This document shows, piece after piece, positions 55,587 to 64,000 of a stretch of 64,000 nucleotides of DNA. The notes under the pieces are model-generated. The model was not told where the DNA came from, ran no database searches, and worked only from the letters and a program-made list of their open reading frames with translations. Both the position numbers and the translations under genes were made by a program. Each line of letters starts with the position of its first letter. The stretch's first letter is position 1. This DNA comes from Planctomycetota bacterium (GTDB taxonomy: Bacteria > Planctomycetota > UBA1135 > UBA2386), in the NCBI GenBank assembly GCA_020849665.1, contig JADLFX010000090.1, positions 1 through 64,000 of the forward strand, in the 5' to 3' direction.

Positions 55587-58500
55587 ATGTTCACCGAACT
55601 GGCCAAGACCTACGACCCCGCCGGCACCGAGCCCAGGGTCACCGAGCGCTGGCTCGCGGCCAAGGCCTTCGCCGCCGCCCCCGACGCACGCACGCAGCGC
55701 TACGTGATCATGATGCCGCTGCCCAACGTGACGGGCGCCCTGCACATGGGGCACGCGATGGACAACGTGATGCAGGACCTCCTGATCCGCTGGCACCGGA
55801 TGCAGGGCGACAACACGCTCTGGCAGGCCGGCACCGACCACGCCGGGATCGCCACCCAAGCCGTGGTCGAGAAGCGCCTCAAGGAACTCGAGGGCAAGAC
55901 CCGCCACGACGTGGGCCGCGAGGGCCTCGTGGCGCGGATCTGGGAGTGGAAGGAGGTGTGCCAGAAGCGCATCGTGCGCCAGCAGCAGGCCATGGGCTGC
56001 TCGGCCGACTGGGACCGCACCCGGTTCACGATGGACCCCGTGTGCGCCCGCGCCGTGCGCCACGTGTTCTTCCGGATGTTCCGGGAGGGCCTCGTCTACC
56101 AGGGCGACCGGATGGTGAACTGGGACTGCGCGCTGCAGACCGCGGTCTCCGACGACGAGCTGTACAAGGCCACCGTGCAGGGGGCGTTCTGGTACCTGCG
56201 CTACCCGGTGATCGATCCGCGCCCCGGGGAGCCGACCCACGTGGTGGTGGCCACGACGCGGCCCGAGACCATGCTGGGCGACACGGCGATCGCCTGCCAC
56301 CCCGAGCCCGCGGCCGCGGCGCGCGCGAGCGGCGTCGAGGTGCCGGCCGAGCGGATCGCGCTCCTCGAGACGATCGCCAGGATGGCTCGCGACGGGCGGC
56401 GCGTGCGCCTGCCGCTGGCCGGGCGCGAGCTGCCGATCCTGCTCGACGAATGGGCCAGGCCCGAGATGGGCTCGGGCTGCGTGAAGATCACCCCGGCGCA
56501 CGACCCGAACGACTACGACGTGTGGCAGCGTCACAGGGATCGGATCGGGGCGCTCGTGGTGCTGAATCCGGACGGCACCATGAACGCGGCGGCCGGACGA
56601 TTCGCCGGGCTCGACCGGTTCGCGGCGCGCCAGCAGGTGGTGGCGGCGCTGGCGACCGAGGGGCTCGTGGAGCGGATCGAGGAGCGCGCCATCGAGGTGG
56701 ACCACTCGGACCGCTCCAAGACCGTGATCGAGCCCCTGCTCTCGCGGCAGTGGTTCGTGCACATGGGCGACGTGCCCGGCGGGATCACGATGGGGCGCGG
56801 CACCGGCCGCGAGTTCCGGAGCCCCGGCCTCGCCGCGGCGGCGATCGATGCGGCCCGGCCGGGCTGGCGCAGCCCCGGCGGCCGCAACGTCACCTTCCAC
56901 CCCGATCCCGAGCGTTACGCGAAGGTCTACACCGCGTGGCTCGCCGAGAAGCGCGACTGGTGCATCAGCCGCCAGCTCTGGTGGGGACATCGCATCCCGG
57001 TGTGGAGCGGCTCGTTCACGGGCACGCAGCTCCTGGCGCTGGCGCCGATCCTGCGCGAACAGGAGCGGCGCGACGACGCGGCGGCCTGGGTGACCTTCAC
57101 CGGCGGACGGCGCGCGACCCCCGGGCAGGCCCTGGACGCACTCGAGCGGGGCGAGGAGGCGCGCGAGGGCCGCGCGCTGGTGAACCTCTGCTTCCGCGAC
57201 GAGCGCGCCGAGAACGCCGTCGCGCCCCTGCTGCGCTCGGCCGGACTCGCTCCCGATCCCGACGTGCTCGACACGTGGTTCTCGTCCGCGATCTGGCCGT
57301 TCAGCACCCTGGGCTGGCCCGACCCGGCCACGGCCCAGATCGACCCGGGCCAGAGCCCGCTCGCGTCCCGCGACGGACACCCCGACGCGCTCGCGTACTA
57401 CTACCCCGGCTCCTGCCTGGTCACCGGCCGCGACATCATCACGCTCTGGGTGGCGCGCATGACGCTGATGGGGCTCTACGTCCTGGGCGACGTGCCGTTC
57501 ACCGACGTGTTCCTGCACGCCAACATCCAGGACGGGAAGGGCGAGCGGATGAGCAAGAGCAAGGGCAACGGCGTCGACCCGATCGACATCATCGAGCGCT
57601 ACGGCGCCGACGCGATGCGCTACGTGCTCTGCGAGATGCAGACCGGCACGCAGGACATCCGCCTGCCGGTGCAGGTGCTCTCGCCGTTCGGCGGCGAGGT
57701 GCTGGAGCTCGCCGCACTCGCGCCCGGCTCCACCGTGGGCACGTACCGCGACCCGAAGACCGGCCGCGAGTTCGACGTGGCCGGCAACCGCACCGACCTG
57801 CCCACGGCGAAGACCTTCTCGGAGCGCTTCGACGTCGGCCGCGGCTTCTGCAACAAGCTGTGGAACGCCGCGCGCTTCGCCCTGATGAACCTCGAGGGCA
57901 CGGGCTTCACCCCCCTGGACTGCGCGGCGCTGCCGGGCGAGGACCGTTGGATCCTCTCGCGCCTCGCCCGCAGCGCGGCCGAGGCACAGCGCGCCCTGCA
58001 GGAGTACAACCCGAGCGCCGCCCTCGGCGCGCTGCGCGAGTTCTTCTGGTCGGAGCTCTGCGACTGGTACCTCGAGCTGATCAAGCCGCGCATGCGCGAC
58101 GCCGGGCGCGCACCCGTCGCGCGGCAGGTGCTCGCGGCGACCCTCGACCAGACCCTGCGCCTCCTGCATCCCTTCGTGCCATTCGTGACCGAGGCGCTGT
58201 GGGAGCGGCTGCGCGAGGTGGCGCCCAAGCGCGGCATCACGGAGGAGTTCGCCGACTCCGAGCTCCTGGTGCGCGCCGCGTGGCCGCGCCCCGAGGCGGC
58301 GTGGCGCGACACCGGCCTCGAGGAGCGCTTCGCCCTGCTGCACGAGGTGTGCACGGCGGCCCGCGAGATCCGCGCCCGCTACGCCCTGGCCCCCGGCGCG
58401 AAGGTGGCGGCCACGCTGCGCGCCAGCGGCGCATCCGCCGCCGCCCTGCACTCGCTCGCCGACGCCCTGCGCCACATGGCCGGCCTCGAGCCGCTGCAGA

Positions 58501-58778
58501 TCGCCGCGGAGTTCGCCAAGCCCAAGGACGCCGCCACCGCAGTGGTGCGCGACACCGAGCTCTTCGTCCTCGGCGTGGTCGACGTGGACAAGGAACGTGG
58601 CAAGCTGGGCAAGGAGCTCGAACAGCTCCTCGGCCGGATCCGCGGCACCGAGGGCAAGCTCGCCAACCCCGGGTTCCTGGCCAAGGCCCAGCCCGAGGTC
58701 ATCGAGCGCGAGCGCGGGCTGCTCGCCGAGCTGCACAGCCGCGCGGAGGCGGTGCGCCGCGCGCTGGCCGGTCTCTGA
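55587..58778 (+). CDS. valS: Valyl-tRNA synthetase
   Basis: It charges tRNA-Val and edits threonine. The 1063-residue protein has the class I motifs: GALHMGHA (HIGH) at about 51-58 and RMSKSKGNG (KMSKS) at about 654-662. The editing (CP1) domain lies between them, with TTRPETMLGDTA near 224. The end has the anticodon-binding domain and the C-terminal coiled coil typical of ValRS rather than IleRS or LeuRS (VDVDKERGKLGKELEQLLG). It is longer than E. coli ValS (951) by scattered insertions. The ATG start is clear. Confidence 0.96.
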   Translation: MFTELAKTYDPAGTEPRVTERWLAAKAFAAAPDARTQRYVIMMPLPNVTGALHMGHAMDNVMQDLLIRWHRMQGDNTLWQAGTDHAGIATQAVVEKRLKELEGKTRHDVGREGLVARIWEWKEVCQKRIVRQQQAMGCSADWDRTRFTMDPVCARAVRHVFFRMFREGLVYQGDRMVNWDCALQTAVSDDELYKATVQGAFWYLRYPVIDPRPGEPTHVVVATTRPETMLGDTAIACHPEPAAAARASGVEVPAERIALLETIARMARDGRRVRLPLAGRELPILLDEWARPEMGSGCVKITPAHDPNDYDVWQRHRDRIGALVVLNPDGTMNAAAGRFAGLDRFAARQQVVAALATEGLVERIEERAIEVDHSDRSKTVIEPLLSRQWFVHMGDVPGGITMGRGTGREFRSPGLAAAAIDAARPGWRSPGGRNVTFHPDPERYAKVYTAWLAEKRDWCISRQLWWGHRIPVWSGSFTGTQLLALAPILREQERRDDAAAWVTFTGGRRATPGQALDALERGEEAREGRALVNLCFRDERAENAVAPLLRSAGLAPDPDVLDTWFSSAIWPFSTLGWPDPATAQIDPGQSPLASRDGHPDALAYYYPGSCLVTGRDIITLWVARMTLMGLYVLGDVPFTDVFLHANIQDGKGERMSKSKGNGVDPIDIIERYGADAMRYVLCEMQTGTQDIRLPVQVLSPFGGEVLELAALAPGSTVGTYRDPKTGREFDVAGNRTDLPTAKTFSERFDVGRGFCNKLWNAARFALMNLEGTGFTPLDCAALPGEDRWILSRLARSAAEAQRALQEYNPSAALGALREFFWSELCDWYLELIKPRMRDAGRAPVARQVLAATLDQTLRLLHPFVPFVTEALWERLREVAPKRGITEEFADSELLVRAAWPRPEAAWRDTGLEERFALLHEVCTAAREIRARYALAPGAKVAATLRASGASAAALHSLADALRHMAGLEPLQIAAEFAKPKDAATAVVRDTELFVLGVVDVDKERGKLGKELEQLLGRIRGTEGKLANPGFLAKAQPEVIERERGLLAELHSRAEAVRRALAGL

Positions 58779-58791
58779 ACCTCTCCGCGCC

Positions 58792-59613
58792 TCATCCGGC
58801 GCGGCCGCGGCGGCCGAGCACGTAGATCTGGTACTCGCCAGGATTCTCCTCGGCCGCCCGGCCGCGCTCGTCGACAACCGCCACGACGCGCAACGGGCTC
58901 CGCGCGAGCAGCGCGTGCCACTGGCCATGGTCGTAGCTGCGCAGCGGGTACTCGCTCGCGTGACGTTCGACGCGCCGGCCGCGCCGCACCACCAGCCGGC
59001 TCTCGATCCGCTCGATGCGGGCGCGCACCTGCGAGCGTGAGCCCGGCGGCACGTAGCGCACGGTCTGGCGGACGTGGCAGGCGCCGCGCCGGCCTTCCCA
59101 GCGCTCGGCGAACGCCACCTCCTCGCCGTACAGGTTGAGCGTGATCCCCAGCGCGTACACGCCCGCGGGCCGCAGCACGCGCGCGACCTCGCGAAGATGG
59201 GCCAGCGCCGCGCGGTCGTCGGGCAGATGGCGGAACGTGTTGATCAGGTTGAAGGCCAGATCGAAGCGCCGCCCGCCGAGCGCGCGGGCGAACCGGGTCA
59301 TGTCCGCGACCACGACGCGCCCGCGGCCGAGCCCGGCGTCGCCACGCACGAGGCGGGAGCGGGCGTAGGCGACCATCGCCGGGGCGAGGTCGAAGCCGAC
59401 CACGTCGATGCCGCGCCGCTGGGCCGCGCGCAGGTAGCGTCCCGTGCCGCAGGCCGCCTCCAGCCACCGTGGCCGCCGCCGGGCGGGGCCGGGCGCGCCG
59501 CCGGGAGCGAAGCGCGCAGCGATCCGCAGCAGCCCATCGAGGTCCTGCGCGGTCCCGGGGGAATGGAGCACGTCGTAGACCAGGGGGTCGGCGTAGAGAC
59601 CGATCGTCGCCAT
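58792..59613 (-). CDS. Class I SAM-dependent methyltransferase
   Basis: The 273-residue protein has motif I as WLEAACGTGRYLRAA near 50-64, motif II in VVGFDLAPAMVAYARSR and motif III-IV in FDLAFNLINTFRHLPDD near 117-133. It resembles the dehydrogenase-type small-molecule methyltransferases; the substrate cannot be stated. Its start at 59613 is preceded by TAGGCT ending 9 bp upstream, so it may also be leaderless. It is convergent with valS (13-bp gap) and divergent from the large subtilase. Confidence 0.83.
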   Translation of the reverse strand: MATIGLYADPLVYDVLHSPGTAQDLDGLLRIAARFAPGGAPGPARRRPRWLEAACGTGRYLRAAQRRGIDVVGFDLAPAMVAYARSRLVRGDAGLGRGRVVVADMTRFARALGGRRFDLAFNLINTFRHLPDDRAALAHLREVARVLRPAGVYALGITLNLYGEEVAFAERWEGRRGACHVRQTVRYVPPGSRSQVRARIERIESRLVVRRGRRVERHASEYPLRSYDHGQWHALLARSPLRVVAVVDERGRAAEENPGEYQIYVLGRRGRAG

Positions 59614-59783
59614 CGGCGATCCAGCCTACCCGGCGCGGCCCGCGCCGGCCCCGCGCCATCCTGGGCCCCGGGGGCGGGAGAGGCATGCGGCGGACGCGCC
59701 GGCGCGAGGCCCCCGGGGAAAGCGCGGCAATCCCCGTTCGGTCGCCCGGGATCCTCCGCTGCCCTGGGGTCGCAGCACCTCCC

Positions 59784-62700
59784 ATGAGCCACACTCCACA
59801 CCCCCTCGCGTTCCTCCTGCTCGCCGCGCTGCTGCCCGCCCAGCGCACTCCCCTGCCCCAGGACCCCGAACCCTCCGGCGTCGCCTCGCCAAGGGCGCCG
59901 GTCGTCGGCTGGGCCGCGCAGACCCGGCAGGACCCGGCCGTGGACGACGCGCCCGACTACGCCCCGGGGGACGGCAGCAACCCCTACGTGCTGGCGTTCC
60001 AGAACGGGGTCCTCGCCCCCGAGCCGGGTCTCGATCCGCGCCTGGCGGCGCGCATCCAGGCGGAGCCCTCGGGATCGACCTTCGGCTTCGTGATGCTGCA
60101 GGGGCGCATGCTGCGCGAGCGGATCGTGACGCTGCAGCAGCTCGGCGTGGAGGTGCTGGGCGCCCACACATGGCAGTGCGTCAAGGCACGCATTCCGCAT
60201 GCCCAGGTGGCGGCGCTGCTGCGGCTGCCGTACGTGCGCTGGATCGGGCTTGCGACGTTGGAGCAGAAGCTCGCGCCCGACCTGGCCCGGACCCTGGCCG
60301 GCGCGCCCGCCGCGCTGGACGCCGGCGAGGGCGGCGCGGCACGCCTCCACGTGCACGTCAGCCTCTTCGCGTCCGACCTCGGCCCCGGCGCCGCGCGCGA
60401 GCTCGTGCCGGCCACGGTTCCCGCCGGTGGATCGCAGGCCGAGCGCGGCGCGAGCCCGCCGCTCCTGCGCTGGCGCACCGAGGGCCCCGTGCTGGGACGG
60501 CTGCGCGCGCTTGGCTTCGTCGACGAAGGCTACGACGAGCCGCTCCGGGCCTACACGGGCACCGCCACCCAGGCGCAGCTGCGCCAGATCCTCGCAGACG
60601 ACGCGGTGCTCTACGCGGAGCCGGTCCTGCGCATGCGGGCCTTCCACGACCAGAGCGTCGCCATCATCGACCACGACCGGGTGCGCGGGACCCGGCCAGG
60701 GCGGGGCATCTCCCTGGGCGTGATCGACTCCGGGATCGGCGACAACCCCTGGCACAACGACCTCACCAACAAGTGGTGGTGGTGGTGGGACACGACCGGC
60801 CTCGGCGCCACCAAGGACGGCAACGGCCACGGCACGCACGTCACCGGGACCATGATCGGGCTCGGGCTGGGCGACCAACGCCTCATCGGCATGTCCCCCG
60901 CCGTGGGCGAGGACGGCAACGCGCGCGTGTTCCTGGGCCGCTACCTGAAGAACGACGGCTTCTCGACCGGTGATCCGGGCACGCTCTACAACGCGTTCGC
61001 GAGCCCGCCGAGCGGCAAGAAGCCGGCGGCGGTGAACAACTCCTGGGGCGCGGCCGCCGACACGCGGGCGTTCAGCGGCATGGAGTTCTCCTGCCGGCAG
61101 GTCGACGCCACCGTGTTCGACCATGGCATCACCTACGTGTTCGCCGCCGGCAACTCCGGCGGCGCGTTCAGCTGCGGCGCCCCTGCCGTGGCCAAGAACG
61201 CGCTCACCGTGGGCTCGGTCACCAACCAGAACATCGACGGCCGCGTGGCCTGGCGCTCGACGTTCTCGGACTACGGCAGCGCCGACGGGCGCCTCAAGCC
61301 CGACGTGATGGCCCCGGGCGAGGTGATCACCTCGTGCCGCACCAACACCGCCGACCAGTACTCGCAGATGCAGGGCACGAGCATGGCCGCGCCGCACGTC
61401 ACCGGCGTGATCGCGGGCCTGGCGCAGGCCAACGGATTCTTCGAGTACAACCCGTCCGGCGTGAAGGCGCTGATGATGGCCACCGCCCAGCTCGCAGGGC
61501 GCAGCGCCCCCGAGGGGATGGGCATCGTCGACAGCCACCGGATGCACCACGGCAGCCTGTACGTGTACTCGGGGCAGCTCAGCGCGCCGCTCACCTGGAA
61601 CAGCTTCGACATCCAGGTGCCGGCGGGTGCACGCTGGGTACGCGTGGTGACCGCGTGGGCCGAGCCCGCCGCCTCCGCGGGGGCGAGCCAGACCCGGCAG
61701 GTCGACCTGGAGACCTGGCTGGACATCGAGCCCTACAGCCTCCTGGGCAACGCCGGCGAGGTGCAGCTGCGCAGCAACGTGGACAACGTGCTCGCGTCGG
61801 TCACCGACGCCGGGATCGCGGGCTCGTTCGCCAACCTGGCCCGCGGCCGCAACGTCCGGGTGAAGATCTACGCGCGCAGCGTGCCGATCAACTTCTCGGC
61901 GCGCTGGAGCGCCTGCGTCGCCTTCGGCTACAGCGCCGTCACGGTGCAGCCCGTGTTCACCACCTCGGTGACGGCGACGGACGTGAAGCCGAACGCCAGC
62001 CTCACCGTCCGCACACGGGTCGAGGCCACCCCCGGCGCCGATGACTTCCGCTGCGCAGCGATCGCGCTGAACCAGCCCGGCACCGTCAAGTTCCCGATCT
62101 CGCTCATGCAGCGGACGACCTTCGACGGGATCGTGCACGCCTACGCGGGCAGCGGCTACTGGTCCTATCCCTACCCGGCGCCGGGAGTGATGGTCGTCGG
62201 CACCGGGCAATACCGCGAACTCGAGTTCCAGCTGCGTGCGCCCACGACCGAGGGCCGGCACACGCTCATCCCTGTGCTCTTCGGGACCGGTCCGTACCAG
62301 GAGAACCGCTACTCGATCTGCGTCGACGGCACCCCGCCGCCGGCCGTGGCCGGCCTCACGAGCTCGAGCCACACTCCCAACACATGGTCGAGCGCGACGC
62401 GCGTGCAGCTCGCGTGGTCGTTCGTGACGGACGTCGGCTGCGCGGGTGTGGACGGCCAGGCGCACGCCTTCGACCAGAATCCGGCGACGGTGCCCGCCAC
62501 GCGCACCATGGACCCGTTCCAGACCACGCTGCAGGTCGACGCCGCCAGCTCCGCGAGCGGCCACTGGTTCGCGATCCGTGCGTTCGACAAGGCGGGCAAC
62601 TGGACCACGACCACGAGCCGTGTGGGGCCCTTCCTGGTCGACGCGGTGGCTCCGGTGCTCACCTCGGTCACGGTCGACAACGGCGCCACGTACACGACCG

Positions 62701-63599
62701 ACCTCACCGTGGCCGTCGAGACCAAGGCCAACGACGCCCACAGCGGACTCGACCGGATGAGCGTGTCGCTGGACGGGTCGACCTGGAGCGCCTGGTCGCC
62801 GTTCGTGCAGACGATCCCGAGCCTGAACCTCGCCGAGCCGAGCCTGGGCGGGAACGCATCGGAGGGCACCAAGACCGTGTACGTGCGCGTCCGCGACCGC
62901 GCCGGCAACGTCAGCACGACGGTCTCGGACTCGATCACCTACCTGCGCTGCCCGCAGATCGGCTCGCTGTCGCAGACCACGTTCCCGAGCGTCGAACCGA
63001 ACGCGATCGTGGTGAACGGCTCCGACATCCAGGGCGTGACCGCGGTGATCTTCGGCTCGCGCACCATCACCAACACCCGCCTCGAGAACATGCTCGACGG
63101 CGCATTCCTGATCAGCGGTGACTCGCTGCTCTACCTGCACCCGCCGCAGGGCCTTCCCCCCGGCCAGTACACCGTGCGCCTCGTGAACGCCGCCTGCACC
63201 AGCAACGGCGTGGTCGTGAACCTGGTCGCCCCCACCACCCCCAGGCTGGCCACGTCGACCTTCCCCAGGGCCGGCGGACCGCAGACGGTCCTCGTGCACA
63301 AGGGCGCGCTCTCCAGCAGCGCGGTGAGCTACCTCGCGCTGAGCCCGAGCAACGCGCCCAGCTCCCTGCCGGGCACGATCGAGCTCGGGATCGGCGCGGG
63401 CTTCACGTCGCTCACCCTGCTGCCGGTGGGACTGGGCCACGACCCGGTGACCGGGGTGGCCCGCTTCGGCCCGTTCGGCACGCCGCCGGGGATCGCGGGC
63501 GCGGTCCTCCACTTCCAGGGCATCGTGGTCGACCTCGGCAACCCCGGCTTGCGCCCGATCCCGGTGACCAACGTGGTGCGAAGCCAGTACGTGCCCTGA
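59784..63599 (+). CDS. Large secreted subtilisin-like (S8) protease
   Basis: The 1271-residue protein has a signal peptide (PLAFLLLAALLPAQ) and a long N-terminal propeptide region to about 300. The S8 catalytic domain has its triad in order: Asp315 (LGVIDSGIGD), His349 (GNGHGTHVTGTM) and Ser533 (GTSMAAPHVTGVIAG). Between the first two lies a run of five tryptophans (331-335). The C-terminal half holds beta-sandwich modules, including an Ig-like or FN3-like part (LDRMSVSLDGSTWSAW near 990) and an IPT/TIG-like part (CPQIGSLSQTTFPSVEPN near 1057). It ends in a region resembling the shared C-terminal module. Probably surface or extracellular. No obvious Shine-Dalgarno precedes the ATG. Confidence 0.92.
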   Translation: MSHTPHPLAFLLLAALLPAQRTPLPQDPEPSGVASPRAPVVGWAAQTRQDPAVDDAPDYAPGDGSNPYVLAFQNGVLAPEPGLDPRLAARIQAEPSGSTFGFVMLQGRMLRERIVTLQQLGVEVLGAHTWQCVKARIPHAQVAALLRLPYVRWIGLATLEQKLAPDLARTLAGAPAALDAGEGGAARLHVHVSLFASDLGPGAARELVPATVPAGGSQAERGASPPLLRWRTEGPVLGRLRALGFVDEGYDEPLRAYTGTATQAQLRQILADDAVLYAEPVLRMRAFHDQSVAIIDHDRVRGTRPGRGISLGVIDSGIGDNPWHNDLTNKWWWWWDTTGLGATKDGNGHGTHVTGTMIGLGLGDQRLIGMSPAVGEDGNARVFLGRYLKNDGFSTGDPGTLYNAFASPPSGKKPAAVNNSWGAAADTRAFSGMEFSCRQVDATVFDHGITYVFAAGNSGGAFSCGAPAVAKNALTVGSVTNQNIDGRVAWRSTFSDYGSADGRLKPDVMAPGEVITSCRTNTADQYSQMQGTSMAAPHVTGVIAGLAQANGFFEYNPSGVKALMMATAQLAGRSAPEGMGIVDSHRMHHGSLYVYSGQLSAPLTWNSFDIQVPAGARWVRVVTAWAEPAASAGASQTRQVDLETWLDIEPYSLLGNAGEVQLRSNVDNVLASVTDAGIAGSFANLARGRNVRVKIYARSVPINFSARWSACVAFGYSAVTVQPVFTTSVTATDVKPNASLTVRTRVEATPGADDFRCAAIALNQPGTVKFPISLMQRTTFDGIVHAYAGSGYWSYPYPAPGVMVVGTGQYRELEFQLRAPTTEGRHTLIPVLFGTGPYQENRYSICVDGTPPPAVAGLTSSSHTPNTWSSATRVQLAWSFVTDVGCAGVDGQAHAFDQNPATVPATRTMDPFQTTLQVDAASSASGHWFAIRAFDKAGNWTTTTSRVGPFLVDAVAPVLTSVTVDNGATYTTDLTVAVETKANDAHSGLDRMSVSLDGSTWSAWSPFVQTIPSLNLAEPSLGGNASEGTKTVYVRVRDRAGNVSTTVSDSITYLRCPQIGSLSQTTFPSVEPNAIVVNGSDIQGVTAVIFGSRTITNTRLENMLDGAFLISGDSLLYLHPPQGLPPGQYTVRLVNAACTSNGVVVNLVAPTTPRLATSTFPRAGGPQTVLVHKGALSSSAVSYLALSPSNAPSSLPGTIELGIGAGFTSLTLLPVGLGHDPVTGVARFGPFGTPPGIAGAVLHFQGIVVDLGNPGLRPIPVTNVVRSQYVP
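60774..60788 (+). repeat. (TGG)5 tract encoding five tryptophans
   Basis: Five TGG codons in a row give WWWWW in the protease, between the catalytic Asp and His. TGG is the only Trp codon, so a pure trinucleotide repeat is unavoidable. Length changes would stay in frame. Confidence 0.9.
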
Positions 63600-63610
63600 C
63601 CCGTGGCGGA

Positions 63611-63627
63611 ATCATCCTCGGGATGAT
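63611..63627. terminator. Hairpin after the subtilase gene
   Basis: ATCATCC-TCG-GGATGAT is a perfect 7-bp stem with a 3-base loop, 12 bp after the stop and 14 bp before mutM. No T-run follows, so it may instead act in the mutM leader. Confidence 0.3.
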
Positions 63628-63641
63628 CCGCTCTCGGGCCG

Positions 63642-64000
63642 ATGCCGGAGCTTCCCGAGGTCGAGACCGTACGCGCAGGCCTGGCACGCCGCCTGCCCGG
63701 GCGCACCCTGCGCGCGATCCACTTCGCGCGCGCGGACCTGCGCTGGCCGATGCCGACCGGCCCGCTCCGGCGGCTCGCCGGGCGGCGCTGCGCCTCGATC
63801 GAGCGGCGCTCGAAGTACCTGCTCCTGCACTTCTCGGGACCGGGTCGGCCCGTGGCCCTGGTGCACCTCGGGATGAGCGGCAGGGTGTTCGTCGAGGCGG
63901 CGGCGCCGCGCCGGGACGCGCCACCATGGCGCAGGCACGAACACTGGCGGATGGACTTCGGCGCCTGCCTGGTGCGTTTCGTCGACCCGCGCCGCTTCGG
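63642..64000 (+). CDS. mutM: Formamidopyrimidine-DNA glycosylase (3' end beyond window)
   Basis: MutM/Fpg excises oxidised purines such as 8-oxoguanine. The first 119 residues are visible and start MPELPEVETVRAGL; after Met removal, Pro1 is the catalytic nucleophile and Glu2 its partner, as in all Fpg enzymes. The conserved lysine region (IERRSKYLLLHF near 50) and the LVHLGMSGR strand follow. The H2TH and zinc-finger domains lie outside the window. The start is secure because the catalytic proline must be residue 2. Confidence 0.96.
   Translation, partial: MPELPEVETVRAGLARRLPGRTLRAIHFARADLRWPMPTGPLRRLAGRRCASIERRSKYLLLHFSGPGRPVALVHLGMSGRVFVEAAAPRRDAPPWRRHEHWRMDFGACLVRFVDPRRF

Overview
The window is about 64 kb of very GC-rich bacterial chromosome, densely packed with genes on both strands. 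I see no insertion sequence, prophage, CRISPR array or rRNA operon. Nothing in the sequence names the organism. An outer membrane is implied by a complete RND efflux tripartite system with an OMF lipoprotein and by a SurA-like periplasmic chaperone. Six large or small secreted proteins share a similar C-terminal module. An archaeal-type S-adenosylmethionine synthetase and a Pus10-type pseudouridine synthase are also present. My best inference is a member of the Planctomycetota or a neighbouring deep lineage, at about 0.6 confidence.

Layout. 0-6 kb: a 5'-truncated-in-window hydrolase-fold protein, then the coupled set rnc-mfd-surA-like. 6-12.6 kb: a TonB-like-anchored cyclase-fold protein, a lone short flagellin, rpsT with a TPR gene, def, ribF and tRNA-Phe(GAA). 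13-16 kb: a methyltransferase and an archaeal-type AdoMet synthetase. 15.5-22 kb: a NemR-like TetR regulator and an MFP-RND-OMF efflux operon; two copies of one operator sequence lie in front of the regulator and the operon. 22-31 kb: secreted DNRLRE-like, LamG-like and beta-helix proteins, a ParB-domain protein, an RMD1/DUF155 protein, and a divergent sigma-54 activator/hemerythrin pair with two palindromes exactly 42 bp apart. 31-38 kb: a REC-AAA-Fis sigma-54 response regulator and the coupled run ctp-tsaD-larB-carA. 37.8-41.6 kb: a patch of visibly lower GC with a small secreted protein and a subtilase whose signal peptide contains a (GGACA)7 tract that puts the gene out of frame as sequenced. 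42-46 kb: trxA, then lipB-xseA-xseB and an M50 protease; XseA carries an extra HARP-like N-terminal domain. 46-49 kb: a minus-strand set of HAD hydrolase, ceramidase-like lipoprotein and SirB1-like protein. 49-55 kb: phhB and pus10 overlapping tail to tail, a receiver domain lacking its phospho-acceptor, an RNase HII-like protein, a radical SAM protein, a response regulator and an acyltransferase. 55-64 kb: valS, a methyltransferase, a 1271-residue subtilase and the start of mutM.

Working together. Most of the window is housekeeping (RNA processing, transcription-coupled repair, protein maturation, tRNA modification, cofactor and pyrimidine synthesis) interleaved with envelope and secreted proteins. 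The clearest regulatory circuits are the duplicated TetR operator (electrophile or drug response driving efflux), the sigma-54/hemerythrin divergent promoter (probable NO, oxygen or redox response) and the pentanucleotide slippage switch in the subtilase gene.

All assignments come from reading the sequence and remembered family motifs. No database search was run. Residue numbers count from the start codon given.
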